Assembly (NCBI GenBank): GCA_947498815.1
Contig: CANMLU010000002.1
Location: 310,001 to 374,000, forward strand
Source: an uncultured Aquimarina sp.
Lineage (GTDB): Bacteria > Bacteroidota > Bacteroidia > Flavobacteriales > Flavobacteriaceae
Reading direction: 5' to 3'
Length of the DNA stretch: 64,000 bases
Under the pieces are notes generated by a model. The model was not told the origin of the DNA and ran no database searches. It was given only the letters and a program-made list of their open reading frames with translations. Shown piece by piece: positions 35,628 through 45,012 of this stretch. The position numbers and the translations under genes were made by a program. Position 1 is the stretch's first letter. Each line of letters begins with the position of its first letter.

Positions 35628-37733
35628 TTAATCTCCTAGTTTTTGTAAATAATAATCATAAGTTTCAATCTGTGACCTTACTTTTTCTTGATCATTTCTA
35701 ATGTACGCATTATCTTGATCTTGAGAAAGTCTTCTGGCTTTAACATTATCGTTCCAGCTTATATCAAAAGTTTCTATTAACTCCTGTTTAATGTCTTCAT
35801 CATAAATGGGGCAGCTGATTTCGACCCTTCTATCCAAATTACGTCTCATCCAGTCTGCGGAAGAAATATACACTTTAGATGCTCCTCCGTTCTCGAAAAT
35901 AAACAATCTTGGATGCTCAAGAAACTTATCTATAACACTTATTGCTCTTATATTATCGCTCATCCCGGGTATCCCGGGTATCAAACAACAGATACCTCGT
36001 ATAATCAAGTCTATCTTCACTCCTGCTCTACTAGCTTCATATAATTTGTCGATCATATCATAATCGCTAAGGCTATTTAATTTCAGCTTAATGCCTGCCG
36101 GTTTTCCTTCTTTACTATTTTCGATTTCTTTATCTATTAATTTTACCAAAGAAGATCTTGTATAATGAGGTGAAACTAATAAGTGTTTATACCGATTTAC
36201 CTTATAATTAATTTCAAAGAATTTAAAAACTCGATTGGTTTCTTTTAAGATACCCTCATGTGTTGTAAAAAGTGTATAGTCTGTATATATTTTGGCTGTC
36301 GATTCATTAAAATTTCCTGTACTAAGAAAACCATATCGTTTTAACTTTCCTTTTTCTTCGCGCTCTATGACACAAGCCTTACAATGCACTTTCAATCCGG
36401 TAACACCAAAAATAAGCTTTACACCTTCTCTTTGCATTTGTTCTGCATATCTAATATTGGCTGCTTCATCAAAGCGAGCTTGTAATTCTATTTGTACGAT
36501 AACATCTTTTCCATTTTTAGCGGCATTGATAAGTGAACTGGCAATGTGAGATATATTTGCAAGCCTGTAAATTGTAATCTTTATACTTTTAACTTTGGGA
36601 TCGATAGCTGATTCTCTTAAAAACTTAACCGTGTAAGAAAAGGTATGATAAGGTGTGTATTGAAGAAAATCCTTTTTTGCAATCTTATCCAATAAACTAC
36701 CTTGTAGACTTAACCCCGCTATAGGTAGAGGCTGTATGGGCTGGTAAATTAAATTTTCTTTACTCAAATCCGGAAAGTTCATATAATCTCGTCGATTATG
36801 ATATCTTCCTCCGGGAATTATACTATCCGTATTATCAACACCCATTTTTTCCATAAGAAAATCTAGAGTATCCTTATCTATTGTTTTATCATATACGAAT
36901 CGTACTGGTTCGCCATCTCTACGAGATTTTACACTACTCGATATTTTTTGTATGAAACTTTTACTCAAATCATTATCAAAATCCAATTGCGCGTCCCTGG
37001 TGATTTTTATCATATGAGCAGAAGCACTAGCATAATCAAAAATACTGAAGTTAATATGCATACAGTATCTAATCAAATCATCCAAAATGATAATATACTG
37101 CTTTCCATCTTTTTCTGGAAGTACAACAAATCGCTCTGTATTCTTTGGGATTTCAATCAGCGCATATATCCTTTCTTTTGTTGTTTGCTGTAAGATTTTA
37201 GAAATCCTGCCTTCTTTAGGTATTTTATCCTTTAAGACTAATCTAACCGCCAAGTACGCTACACTATCTTTTAAGTGCGGAAATTTTTCAAGATCATTTA
37301 AAATATAAGTAACCAATGCCGGGCTAACTTTGGTAATAAAATAATTGCGAATAAACGCATCTTGATCTGGTGTTACTTCATTCTCATCGATAATAAAGAT
37401 ATTGTGTTCTTTAAGTTTTCTACTTATAGTATCAATCGTTTTAAGGCTTTGTGCCTGTTGTTTGATCACTATTTTGGTGATCTTTTCAAGTAATTGACTT
37501 GCAGTGGTTCCTTTCAGAACATTTCTACCATCTTTACCGGCCAGATCAATTCTTTTAATGGTGGCATATCTTACTTTAAAGAATTCATCCAAATTGTTTG
37601 AAAAAATTCCAATAAAACGCAACCTTTCCAGAAGAGGAACTTGATCATCTGCAGCTTCTTGTAGCACTCGGGCATTAAACTGCAGCCAACTCAATTCCCG
37701 ATTAATATATTGATTAGTAGGATTTTCGGTCAT
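35628..37733 (-). CDS. ppk1: Polyphosphate kinase 1
   Basis: A 701-residue PPK1 that makes polyphosphate from ATP. INRELSWLQFNARVLQEA opens the N domain, and the phospholipase-D-like C domains carry LKVHCKACVIERE with the His that is phosphorylated, STGNFNESTAKIYTDY, and SSADWMRRNLDRRVE. Length is normal. Its ATG overlaps the stop of the SixA-like gene (TAATG), so the two are coupled. Confidence 0.95.
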   Translation of the reverse strand: MTENPTNQYINRELSWLQFNARVLQEAADDQVPLLERLRFIGIFSNNLDEFFKVRYATIKRIDLAGKDGRNVLKGTTASQLLEKITKIVIKQQAQSLKTIDTISRKLKEHNIFIIDENEVTPDQDAFIRNYFITKVSPALVTYILNDLEKFPHLKDSVAYLAVRLVLKDKIPKEGRISKILQQTTKERIYALIEIPKNTERFVVLPEKDGKQYIIILDDLIRYCMHINFSIFDYASASAHMIKITRDAQLDFDNDLSKSFIQKISSSVKSRRDGEPVRFVYDKTIDKDTLDFLMEKMGVDNTDSIIPGGRYHNRRDYMNFPDLSKENLIYQPIQPLPIAGLSLQGSLLDKIAKKDFLQYTPYHTFSYTVKFLRESAIDPKVKSIKITIYRLANISHIASSLINAAKNGKDVIVQIELQARFDEAANIRYAEQMQREGVKLIFGVTGLKVHCKACVIEREEKGKLKRYGFLSTGNFNESTAKIYTDYTLFTTHEGILKETNRVFKFFEINYKVNRYKHLLVSPHYTRSSLVKLIDKEIENSKEGKPAGIKLKLNSLSDYDMIDKLYEASRAGVKIDLIIRGICCLIPGIPGMSDNIRAISVIDKFLEHPRLFIFENGGASKVYISSADWMRRNLDRRVEISCPIYDEDIKQELIETFDISWNDNVKARRLSQDQDNAYIRNDQEKVRSQIETYDYYLQKLGD

Positions 37734-38218
37734 TATTTAAACATTTTAGGCCAAATCATTAATAGGTTTTTTCCTACATTTATATTTTTCCATTGCTCCA
37801 CATCAAATTCTATACCCACGGCTCCCGCAGTAGGTAGATTATCAATTCTCTCATTTCCATATAGATTAGCAATTGATGTAAAGGCATGATTATGACCAAA
37901 AATCATTAATGTATTGACAGTGTTATCACATTTTTTTATCACCTCAATCACACTTTGTCCGCCAAAATCATAAAGATCTGGCTCCAAGTTAAATATTTCA
38001 TCAGAAACATCCAATCGACTTAAGACAATCTCTGCAGTAGTACGAGCTCTCTTTGCAGGACTAGAAATCACCAAGTCTATAGGTTTTACAAGGGGTTTAA
38101 GCTTTTCTCCCATCAAATCTGCATCCTTTAAACCTCTTTTATTCAGAGGTCTTTGTTCATCGGATACATCAAATTCCCATGAAGATTTAGCATGCCTAAT
38201 TAAGTACAATGTTTTCAT
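37733..38218 (-). CDS. SixA-like histidine phosphatase
   Basis: A 161-residue member of the histidine phosphatase superfamily. The catalytic RHG-type motif is LIRHAKSSW, with SSPAKRARTTAE and the second His in FGHNHAFTS. SixA in E. coli removes phosphate from a phosphohistidine protein, but this family is broad. It opens the polyphosphate operon. Confidence 0.85.
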   Translation of the reverse strand: MKTLYLIRHAKSSWEFDVSDEQRPLNKRGLKDADLMGEKLKPLVKPIDLVISSPAKRARTTAEIVLSRLDVSDEIFNLEPDLYDFGGQSVIEVIKKCDNTVNTLMIFGHNHAFTSIANLYGNERIDNLPTAGAVGIEFDVEQWKNINVGKNLLMIWPKMFK

Positions 38219-38615
38219 TTAGTGAATACTATTTTTACTGATACGCAGTTATATACTACAAGTTTAAGGATTAGCTTCCAAAAATCTTACAATTTAATAT
38301 ATAAAATACGGTATTACTAAAAAAAGAGCTTTAAAAACTTGAATGGTGATCATTAAAATATCGACAAAACACGTATTTAGCAGGTTGTAAAAACACGATA
38401 AACACATGAAAATGAACGCGATATGAAGATGATTTTAATCGATAAAAATTGCATTTACATCGAAAATCTCTTTTTTTTCTTATAAAATTAGATGTTAAAA
38501 TCTAAATTTACATACGGTTTTCCCTCAAATCAAAATGTTTTCCCCGAACATTATGTGCACAAATTATCATAATTCATTAAAGGGGTAATAAAGAACAACA
38601 GAAGTGGAAAGAGAA
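38219..38615. other. Divergent intergenic region
   Basis: Nearly 400 bases between divergent genes. I see no gene. It must hold promoters for the polyphosphate operon and the OmpA gene; TAAATTTA near 38500 is a one-off -7 match. Confidence 0.4.
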
Positions 38616-40802
38616 ATGATTAAAAAAAGAAATCTTATCCGATTTCAGAATGTAAACCTACTTATAATTATGTGCAGTCTTTGCTTTGCATCTGCATATA
38701 GTCAAGTAGAGGTGCCTCTGAAAAAAAGAACCGAATTCACATTTAAAGGTGATTTTAAGTTTGTATCCAATACTATCTTAGGAAAAGTTAGCAATGATGA
38801 TGGAACGGGAAAATTCGATCCTAATAAAAGCTATAATGATGGAGGATTGAATAATCAATTCCAAATGGGTTTTATTGATATAGATAATGATCCTAATACA
38901 TTTAATTCGAGCAGTGCAGATTTAATAATAGAGTCCGAGTGTAATGCAATAAAGCATGTTGGATTATATTGGACGGCGGCTTATGCAGATAGCAATAGAT
39001 CTCAAGACATTACTTCGATCAAAATTAAATATCCTGGTCAACAATCCTATACAACTATTACAGGAGGTCAAATCATTCATGATTATTATAACGATGATGA
39101 AGCTCTGTTTAAACAATATTCTTGTTATAAAAACATCACAGAGGAAGTTTTAAGTTTAGAAAATCCATTAGGAACCTATACTCTTGCCAACATTCCGGCA
39201 ACAACTTCTGAAATAAACAACGATCAAACCCTTGGTAATGGCCTTGCCGGAGGGTGGACAATGGTGGTTATATATGAAGATGACACTAAACCGCGTAAAA
39301 GGTTTTATGTGTATGATGGTTTTGTAAATATTGATTCAAAGGCAAAGCCTGTAGCGTTTTCATTTGACAATTTTCAAACGATTCCGAACGGTGCGGTACA
39401 TGGAAAAATTGGTGTAATTGCTTATGAAGGAGATAAGGGAATTAGAGGTGATCGTTTCCAGGTAATGTCAAACGAGACAAATAAATACAAAAGCCTTGCA
39501 GATGGCACCAATCCAATGAATAATTTCTTTAATGCGAATATTACAGAAAATGGTAGAAATGTAAAAACCAGAGTACCTGCTAGTCAAAATACGCTTGGAT
39601 ATGATGCAGATTTATTTGATATAAAGAATATAAGAAATAGCATTATAGGAAATAACCAAACCGAAGCCAAGTTTAGATTATCTACAGATAATGATGGTTA
39701 TTCGGTTATGGCTGTTGCATTTAGCGTTGATATCTATGAACCTGCTATCCATATCATAAAAAGATCAAAATACGCAGATAACAGCTATGTACATCCGGAT
39801 GATGTTTTGTCTCCTAAACAGGAAATAACATACAATCTAACCATATATAATGATGGTAATGACGATGCAAAGAATACAATCATCAAGGATATAGTACCAA
39901 AGAATGTTATATTTTCTAAAAAATCCTTGGTATTGCCCTCAAAGAAAATCAAAGTCGAATTTGATGAAGCTTCGAGAGCGCTAACATTTAGTGTACCTAA
40001 TAAGATGGTAAAGATTGAAAGCGAGCCATTTGAAATTAGTTATAAAGTTATTGTTGATACTAGTTGTGAATCTATTGAAACAATTGAAGATATATTGGTT
40101 GTTGATCAACCTGTTAAAGCAGAATTTAATGGATCGTTAAACGAAACAATTAAATATTCTGAAGGATATAATCATATTAACAAATGTGATTTACCGGATT
40201 ACTATCAGTTTAAATTGGCTATAGACATTAGTGAATTAAATTGTCCGAATGCAAGTAGTCTTGCTTTTATTCCGAAAAAGACATTGGATACTCGTCTTTC
40301 TCAAACAAAGCCTGGTGATTTTGACGCAACAACGAAATCTAATAATACGCAAAGTGGTGGAATTGAACCAGGAGATATTGTACAATCAAAAAATCCTCCT
40401 GAGTCAAAACTAAAATCTAATCTTGGATTAACGAAGACTATAAATGATCTTATCAATTTAAATGAAATTTATTTTGACTTTGATAAATGGGATATTACTC
40501 ATAAAGCCGAAGTTGAACTGGATAAGGTTGTGCGTATTATGAATGAGGATTATCCTGATATGGTGATCAAAATAGAAACGCACTCTGATAGTCGTGGAAA
40601 CCAAGACTATAATTTGGTGCTTTCTCAAAAGAGAGCAGAATCTATATACAATTACCTCTTAAGCAGAAATATTTCTAAAAATAGAATTCTGTCTTATGTA
40701 GGTTTTGGAGAAAGCAGACCTGTTAATGAATGTGAAGATGGTAAAGACTGTTCTGAAGATCAATATCAGAAAAATAGAAGATCCAGTTTTGTTATTATGT
40801 AA
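38616..40802 (+). CDS. OmpA family protein with conserved-repeat domain
   Basis: A 728-residue exported protein from ATG 38616; the in-frame GTG four codons upstream is less likely. Signal peptide ends ASAYSQ. A long N-terminal beta-rich region (about 25-390) is followed by a DUF11-like domain (LTIYNDGNDDAKNTIIKDIVP), and the last 125 residues are an OmpA/MotB domain (IYFDFDKWDI, then ETHSDSRGNQDYN, then RRSSFVIM) that binds peptidoglycan. A surface structure tied to the cell wall is likely. Function unknown. Confidence 0.85.
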   Translation: MIKKRNLIRFQNVNLLIIMCSLCFASAYSQVEVPLKKRTEFTFKGDFKFVSNTILGKVSNDDGTGKFDPNKSYNDGGLNNQFQMGFIDIDNDPNTFNSSSADLIIESECNAIKHVGLYWTAAYADSNRSQDITSIKIKYPGQQSYTTITGGQIIHDYYNDDEALFKQYSCYKNITEEVLSLENPLGTYTLANIPATTSEINNDQTLGNGLAGGWTMVVIYEDDTKPRKRFYVYDGFVNIDSKAKPVAFSFDNFQTIPNGAVHGKIGVIAYEGDKGIRGDRFQVMSNETNKYKSLADGTNPMNNFFNANITENGRNVKTRVPASQNTLGYDADLFDIKNIRNSIIGNNQTEAKFRLSTDNDGYSVMAVAFSVDIYEPAIHIIKRSKYADNSYVHPDDVLSPKQEITYNLTIYNDGNDDAKNTIIKDIVPKNVIFSKKSLVLPSKKIKVEFDEASRALTFSVPNKMVKIESEPFEISYKVIVDTSCESIETIEDILVVDQPVKAEFNGSLNETIKYSEGYNHINKCDLPDYYQFKLAIDISELNCPNASSLAFIPKKTLDTRLSQTKPGDFDATTKSNNTQSGGIEPGDIVQSKNPPESKLKSNLGLTKTINDLINLNEIYFDFDKWDITHKAEVELDKVVRIMNEDYPDMVIKIETHSDSRGNQDYNLVLSQKRAESIYNYLLSRNISKNRILSYVGFGESRPVNECEDGKDCSEDQYQKNRRSSFVIM

Positions 40803-40813
40803 CCCTTAATTTA

Positions 40814-41458
40814 TTAAGGAGATAACCGACTTATCACCCACTCATTTCCGTTACCAAAAAATCGGATTCTATCATGCAGTCGATTGGCACGTCCTTGCCA
40901 AAATTCGAACTCTATGGGTTGTACACAATAGCCCCCCCAAAATGGTGGCTTAGGGATTTCCTTATTTTGATATTGACTCTCAAGGTTTTTTAATTTTTTA
41001 TCCAGGATTTCTCTTGAAGTAATAACTTCGCTTTGATTGGAAACCCAAGCACCCAATTGACTTCCTCTAGGTCTTGATTTAAAGTAAGCGATGCTTTGCT
41101 CCTCACTAGTCTTGTGCACTTCACCTTTTATAATTACTTGTCGTTCAAGGTTGGGCCAAAAAAAAGAAATACATACTTTATTGTTATCACGCATTGCTTT
41201 TCCTTTTTCTGAATCATAATTTGTATAGAACACAAAGCCATCTTCATCAAAATTCTTCAACAATACTATTCTAGATTTTGGAAAACCATCCAATCCACTA
41301 GTGGTAACGGTCATTGCGTTAACTTCATCCACTCCACCGGTTTCTTCAACCTCTTTAAACCAATGTAAAAAAAGAGCAAAAGGTGATTCTGGAAGGTTTT
41401 TTTCTTCCAAAACACTTTTTTCATAGGATTTTCTATATCCAGTAAGATCTCTATTCAT
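40814..41458 (-). CDS. pdxH: Pyridoxamine 5'-phosphate oxidase
   Basis: A 214-residue FMN enzyme that makes pyridoxal 5'-phosphate. FMN and substrate residues lie in SRIVLLKNFDEDGFVFYTNY, QVIIKGEVHKTS, SRPRGSQLGAWVSNQS and the C-terminal FWQGRANRLHDRIRF. Normal length. Confidence 0.97.
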   Translation of the reverse strand: MNRDLTGYRKSYEKSVLEEKNLPESPFALFLHWFKEVEETGGVDEVNAMTVTTSGLDGFPKSRIVLLKNFDEDGFVFYTNYDSEKGKAMRDNNKVCISFFWPNLERQVIIKGEVHKTSEEQSIAYFKSRPRGSQLGAWVSNQSEVITSREILDKKLKNLESQYQNKEIPKPPFWGGYCVQPIEFEFWQGRANRLHDRIRFFGNGNEWVISRLSP

Positions 41459-41532
41459 TATACAAAATTATAATCTGCAATTTACTTCATTTATAGACTA
41501 TAAATGGATAGCAGCAAAAAATTTATCACATT

Positions 41533-42438
41533 TTAGAACTCAAACACTTTACCGTCATCGCCGATCTCAACATTTTCAAAAACAGTTTTCGCTTCATCTT
41601 CGAATTGTTCTATGTTATCATAACGTGTAGAGTAATGACCTAAAATAAGAGTGCCAATATTTGCTTTTTTAGCTATTGTAGCGGCTTCAATTGCAGAACT
41701 ATGACCGGTTGTAGCGCATAAGTACTTATGACTTTCCAAAAATGTAGATTCATGGTACAAGACTGTCGCATTATCAATTAACGGAATTTTTGCTTCATCA
41801 TACTTAGTATCACTGCAGTAAGCATAGCTTTTTACGGGTTTTGGATCCTCTGTAAGCTCTTTATTGGCAATTATGGTACCATCATCCAAAATAACATCTT
41901 TACCCTTTTTAATTGATCGATAAAAAGCTTTATCTATATTATAATTTTCTACCTTGCTAATCAAGAGTTTTCGCTCTCCTGGTTTTTCTTTAAACAAAAA
42001 ACCATTACAATATATGCGGTGCTGTAAGGGTATTGTACTTACAATAACTTTATCATCTTCGAAAATCACATCCGATTCTGTATTGGTAAGCTCATGAAAA
42101 TGCAAAGGATAGTCTGTCCAGGAATTGGACAATTTAAGCTGTAAGGTGATAGCTTCTTTAATTCCTTTGGGGCCATGAATGTGCAATGGATTTTCTCTGC
42201 CCAACATTCTGAAAGTTGAAACCAGACCTATCAGACCAAAGAAATGATCACCATGTAGATGGGAGATAAAAATATGTTTAATTCTTGAAAACTTAATTTT
42301 ATTTCTACGCAATTCTACCTGCGTACCCTCTCCACAATCAATTAAAAAAATGTGATTATTAATTTCCAGTACTTGAGAAGTTGGATTTGTAAAAGTTCGT
42401 GGGGTGGCCGAATAACAGCCCAAAATTGTAATCTTCAA
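41533..42438 (-). CDS. rnz: Ribonuclease Z
   Basis: A 301-residue metallo-beta-lactamase-fold nuclease that trims tRNA 3' ends. Zn ligands are in FISHLHGDHFFGL, HSSAIEAATIA and LGHYSTRY, and the exosite arm region is present. Start MKITILGCYSATPR is the normal family start. Confidence 0.95.
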   Translation of the reverse strand: MKITILGCYSATPRTFTNPTSQVLEINNHIFLIDCGEGTQVELRRNKIKFSRIKHIFISHLHGDHFFGLIGLVSTFRMLGRENPLHIHGPKGIKEAITLQLKLSNSWTDYPLHFHELTNTESDVIFEDDKVIVSTIPLQHRIYCNGFLFKEKPGERKLLISKVENYNIDKAFYRSIKKGKDVILDDGTIIANKELTEDPKPVKSYAYCSDTKYDEAKIPLIDNATVLYHESTFLESHKYLCATTGHSSAIEAATIAKKANIGTLILGHYSTRYDNIEQFEDEAKTVFENVEIGDDGKVFEF

Positions 42439-42489
42439 AATTATTTTATCTCTAAATTATAATTAGCACATCAAGCTAATTGAATCGGT

Positions 42490-42948
42490 TTATTCTCCAA
42501 AAGAATCAAATGAGTTTAACAGCGATATATAATCATTCGCAGTCATACTTCTTCGGTATCCGGTAGCTCCAAGTACCTTACCATTTTTATCTAAAACCAA
42601 AATTACAGGAAACGTCCATCTTTTGTTATATCGATCTGCAAGCTCCTCATTCTTTTTTCTTTGCTCGTCAGAAAGTTTGTTTTTTCTACGTTTAGGAAAA
42701 TCAGCTTTCACCCATACAAAATTTTGCTCTGCAAACTCTTTAAATGCTGTATTAGAAAACACATTTCTTTCGAGCTTAATACAGGGTGGGCACCAATCGG
42801 ATCCAGTAAAAAAGAGAACTATGCGTTGATCTTTCTCTTGAGCAACTATTTTCGCTTCTTCAAAATCGTACCTCCATTCCTGTGCCATTGTATGATATCC
42901 GGAAAACAAAAAAAATAAAACGGTTATATAAGGGGCTAATTTATTCAT
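42490..42948 (-). CDS. Thioredoxin-like exported protein
   Basis: A 152-residue protein with signal peptide ending HTMAQ and a thioredoxin fold. The redox site is DWCPPCIKL (CPPC), preceded by ALFFTG-type strand VLFFTGS and followed by a cis-Pro block (WTFPVILVLD). It should act as a periplasmic disulfide reductase or DsbD-C-like protein. Confidence 0.85.
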   Translation of the reverse strand: MNKLAPYITVLFFLFSGYHTMAQEWRYDFEEAKIVAQEKDQRIVLFFTGSDWCPPCIKLERNVFSNTAFKEFAEQNFVWVKADFPKRRKNKLSDEQRKKNEELADRYNKRWTFPVILVLDKNGKVLGATGYRRSMTANDYISLLNSFDSFGE

Positions 42949-42994
42949 ACTGTATAAGACGAAAAAGGAATAAAATGATTACAAGATACTATAA

Positions 42995-43327
42995 TCAAAA
43001 ATCCAAATCACGTTCTATTTCTTCCATTTCAACCAAATCATAGGCTTCTTGCAATGTAGGAACAATAGTCATCTCTTCAGGGATATGCTCATAAGAAACC
43101 TTATCAGTAACGATCACAAAAGAATGCCTGGAGGCCTTGTGTGCATTTGAAATTCTCAAAAATTCATTAATATCATCTGCGGTAATTCGTTCTAAAGAAA
43201 ATAGATTTACTATGATATTATCATTTTTTAAAGATTCGTATTTATCTTCAATTCCTTGAACAAACTCCACTACTGTGGTTTTTTCTTGTGTAATAATGGT
43301 GATAGAGCCTTCTTTGTTAAAAATCAT
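42995..43327 (-). CDS. STAS-like small protein
   Basis: A 110-residue soluble alpha/beta protein with STAS-like character (IIVNLFSLERITADDINEFL, then RHSFVIVTDK). It keeps no obvious kinase Ser. It lies 3 bases after pyrB and upstream of the thioredoxin-like and rnz genes. Role unknown. Confidence 0.6.
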   Translation of the reverse strand: MIFNKEGSITIITQEKTTVVEFVQGIEDKYESLKNDNIIVNLFSLERITADDINEFLRISNAHKASRHSFVIVTDKVSYEHIPEEMTIVPTLQEAYDLVEMEEIERDLDF

Positions 43328-43330
43328 GTG

Positions 43331-44260
43331 TTATCGTTTAATTTTTGATGCTAAAAGATATATTACAGCCATTCTCACTGCAACCCCATTCTGTACCTGA
43401 TCTAATATAATGGCTTGATTAGAATCAGCAACATCACTCGTGATTTCGACTCCACGATTGATTGGTCCTGGGTGCATGATTACAATTTCTTTATTCAAAT
43501 TATCCAATAACTTTTTATTTACCCCAAATTGTTGTGTATATTCTCTTGTGGATGGAAAATAACTAATCTCCATTCTTTCGTTTTGTACACGTAGCATATT
43601 GGCTACGTCACACCAATTTAATGCTTTTTTTAGATCTGTTTCTACTTCAACCCCTAATTTTTCTATATATTTTGGGATCAAGGTTTTCGGTCCACAAACT
43701 TTTACTTCGGCTCCCTGTAGTTTTAATGCGAAAATATTAGATAACGCTACTCTTGAATGCAAAATATCACCAACAATTACTACTTTTTTACCCGCAACTT
43801 CTCCTAATCGTTCACGAATAGAGTATGAATCCAAAAGCGCTTGTGTTGGATGTTCGTGTGCTCCATCACCAGCATTTACAATACTTGCATCAACATGTTT
43901 CGACAAAAAAACACCTGCTCCCGGATTTGGATGTCTCATCACTACCATATCCACTTTCATAGAAAGTATATTACTTACAGTATCGATAAGAGTTTCTCCT
44001 TTCTTTACCGAAGAAGATGCCGCCGAAAAATTAATTACATCTGCAGAAAGACGTTTTTCGGCCAGTTCAAAAGATAATCTTGTACGTGTGCTATTTTCAA
44101 AGAACAGATTTGCTATGGTTATATCTCTAAGCGAAGGAACTTTTTTAATTGGACGATTGATAACTTCTTTAAAATGATCTGCAGTTTCAAAGATGAGATT
44201 AATATCTTCTTTGTTTAGATATTTTATTCCTAGTAAGTGATTTACACTTAATTCGCTCAT
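43331..44260 (-). CDS. pyrB: Aspartate carbamoyltransferase catalytic subunit
   Basis: A 309-residue enzyme joining aspartate and carbamoyl phosphate in pyrimidine synthesis. Carbamoyl phosphate site: FFENSTRTRLSFE; HPTQALLDSY; aspartate loop MLRVQNERME; HPGPINRGVE at the end. No pyrI gene is adjacent. Confidence 0.97.
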   Translation of the reverse strand: MSELSVNHLLGIKYLNKEDINLIFETADHFKEVINRPIKKVPSLRDITIANLFFENSTRTRLSFELAEKRLSADVINFSAASSSVKKGETLIDTVSNILSMKVDMVVMRHPNPGAGVFLSKHVDASIVNAGDGAHEHPTQALLDSYSIRERLGEVAGKKVVIVGDILHSRVALSNIFALKLQGAEVKVCGPKTLIPKYIEKLGVEVETDLKKALNWCDVANMLRVQNERMEISYFPSTREYTQQFGVNKKLLDNLNKEIVIMHPGPINRGVEITSDVADSNQAIILDQVQNGVAVRMAVIYLLASKIKR

Positions 44261-44305
44261 GTTAAGTATTAGTTTATAGTTTTAATAAACCCAATTTACA
44301 ACGTA

Positions 44306-44845
44306 TTAATCTCCTATTAAATATACTGCATCCTCTCCTTCATTTTCTAACCAGTGGACTTTTACTTTTTCTTGATTTATGGCATCAACCTGTCGTCCCC
44401 GATAATTGGGTTGTATCGGTAAATGCCTGCTAAAACGCCTATCGATAAGCGTTAGCAGTTCTATCTCCAGGGGCCTTCCAAACGATTGAACAGCGGTTAA
44501 AGCAGCTCTGATACTTCGACCTGTATACAATACATCATCTATAAATACCACTCTTTTATCTTCGACAACAAAATCTATGTGTGTTTTATTAGCTTCAAGT
44601 GGTTTTTCACCTCTTCTAAAATCATCACGATAAAAAGTAATGTCTAGGTGTCCTAATTTAATATCTTCAACTTGATAATCTTCTATCAAAATCTTTGTGA
44701 TACGATCTGCCAAAAAAGTACCTCTTGGCTGAACTCCTATCAAAACAGTATCTCTAAAATGTGTATGATTTTCTATTAATTGACAAGCCAAACGGTGCAG
44801 AATAATATCTATCTCTTTTGCACTAAGTAGTATTTTTTGACTCAT
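44306..44845 (-). CDS. pyrR: Bifunctional PyrR: pyr regulator/uracil phosphoribosyltransferase
   Basis: A 179-residue PRTase-fold protein, started at ATG 44845 (MSQKILLSAKEIDIIL). The PRPP loop is VVFIDDVLYTGRSIRAAL. PyrR in Firmicutes binds pyr mRNA and causes attenuation, but here the leader before it is only about 20 bases (-7 box 44871-44878), leaving no room for a classical attenuator. It is upstream of pyrB on the same strand. Confidence 0.95.
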   Translation of the reverse strand: MSQKILLSAKEIDIILHRLACQLIENHTHFRDTVLIGVQPRGTFLADRITKILIEDYQVEDIKLGHLDITFYRDDFRRGEKPLEANKTHIDFVVEDKRVVFIDDVLYTGRSIRAALTAVQSFGRPLEIELLTLIDRRFSRHLPIQPNYRGRQVDAINQEKVKVHWLENEGEDAVYLIGD

Positions 44846-44870
44846 AATCTCCAAATGGATATCTGGAATA

Positions 44871-44878
44871 CAAAAGTA
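44871..44878 (-). promoter_or_regulatory. -7 box (TACTTTTG) of pyrR-pyrB
   Basis: Exact TAnnTTTG on the minus strand, 25 bases before the pyrR start. The -33 part is not obvious. Confidence 0.5.
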
Positions 44879-44959
44879 GTGAAATTTTGGAATTATTATA
44901 GCAGTACAGCTTCATAAGTTTTCGATTTTTCCAAAATGAGTCCATTTTTATTCATAAAA

Positions 44960-44985
44960 AAAGACCGCTCGTATGAGCGGTCTTT
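44960..44985 (-). terminator. Terminator of rpsA
   Basis: AAAGACCGCTC pairs with GAGCGGTCTTT around GTAT, with a T-run of seven on the minus strand. It separates rpsA from pyrR. Confidence 0.92.
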
Positions 44986-45012
44986 CTATTACTATAGTTA
45001 AAAAGTCAGAAA

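Noticed and set aside
35975-36000. Direct repeat of cccgggtat
   Set aside because: It encodes the conserved PGIPG part of polyphosphate kinase and is not a regulatory repeat.
43599-44177. Long open frame of 192 codons opposite pyrB
   Set aside because: pyrB is unmistakable on the other strand; the antisense frame is a codon-bias shadow.
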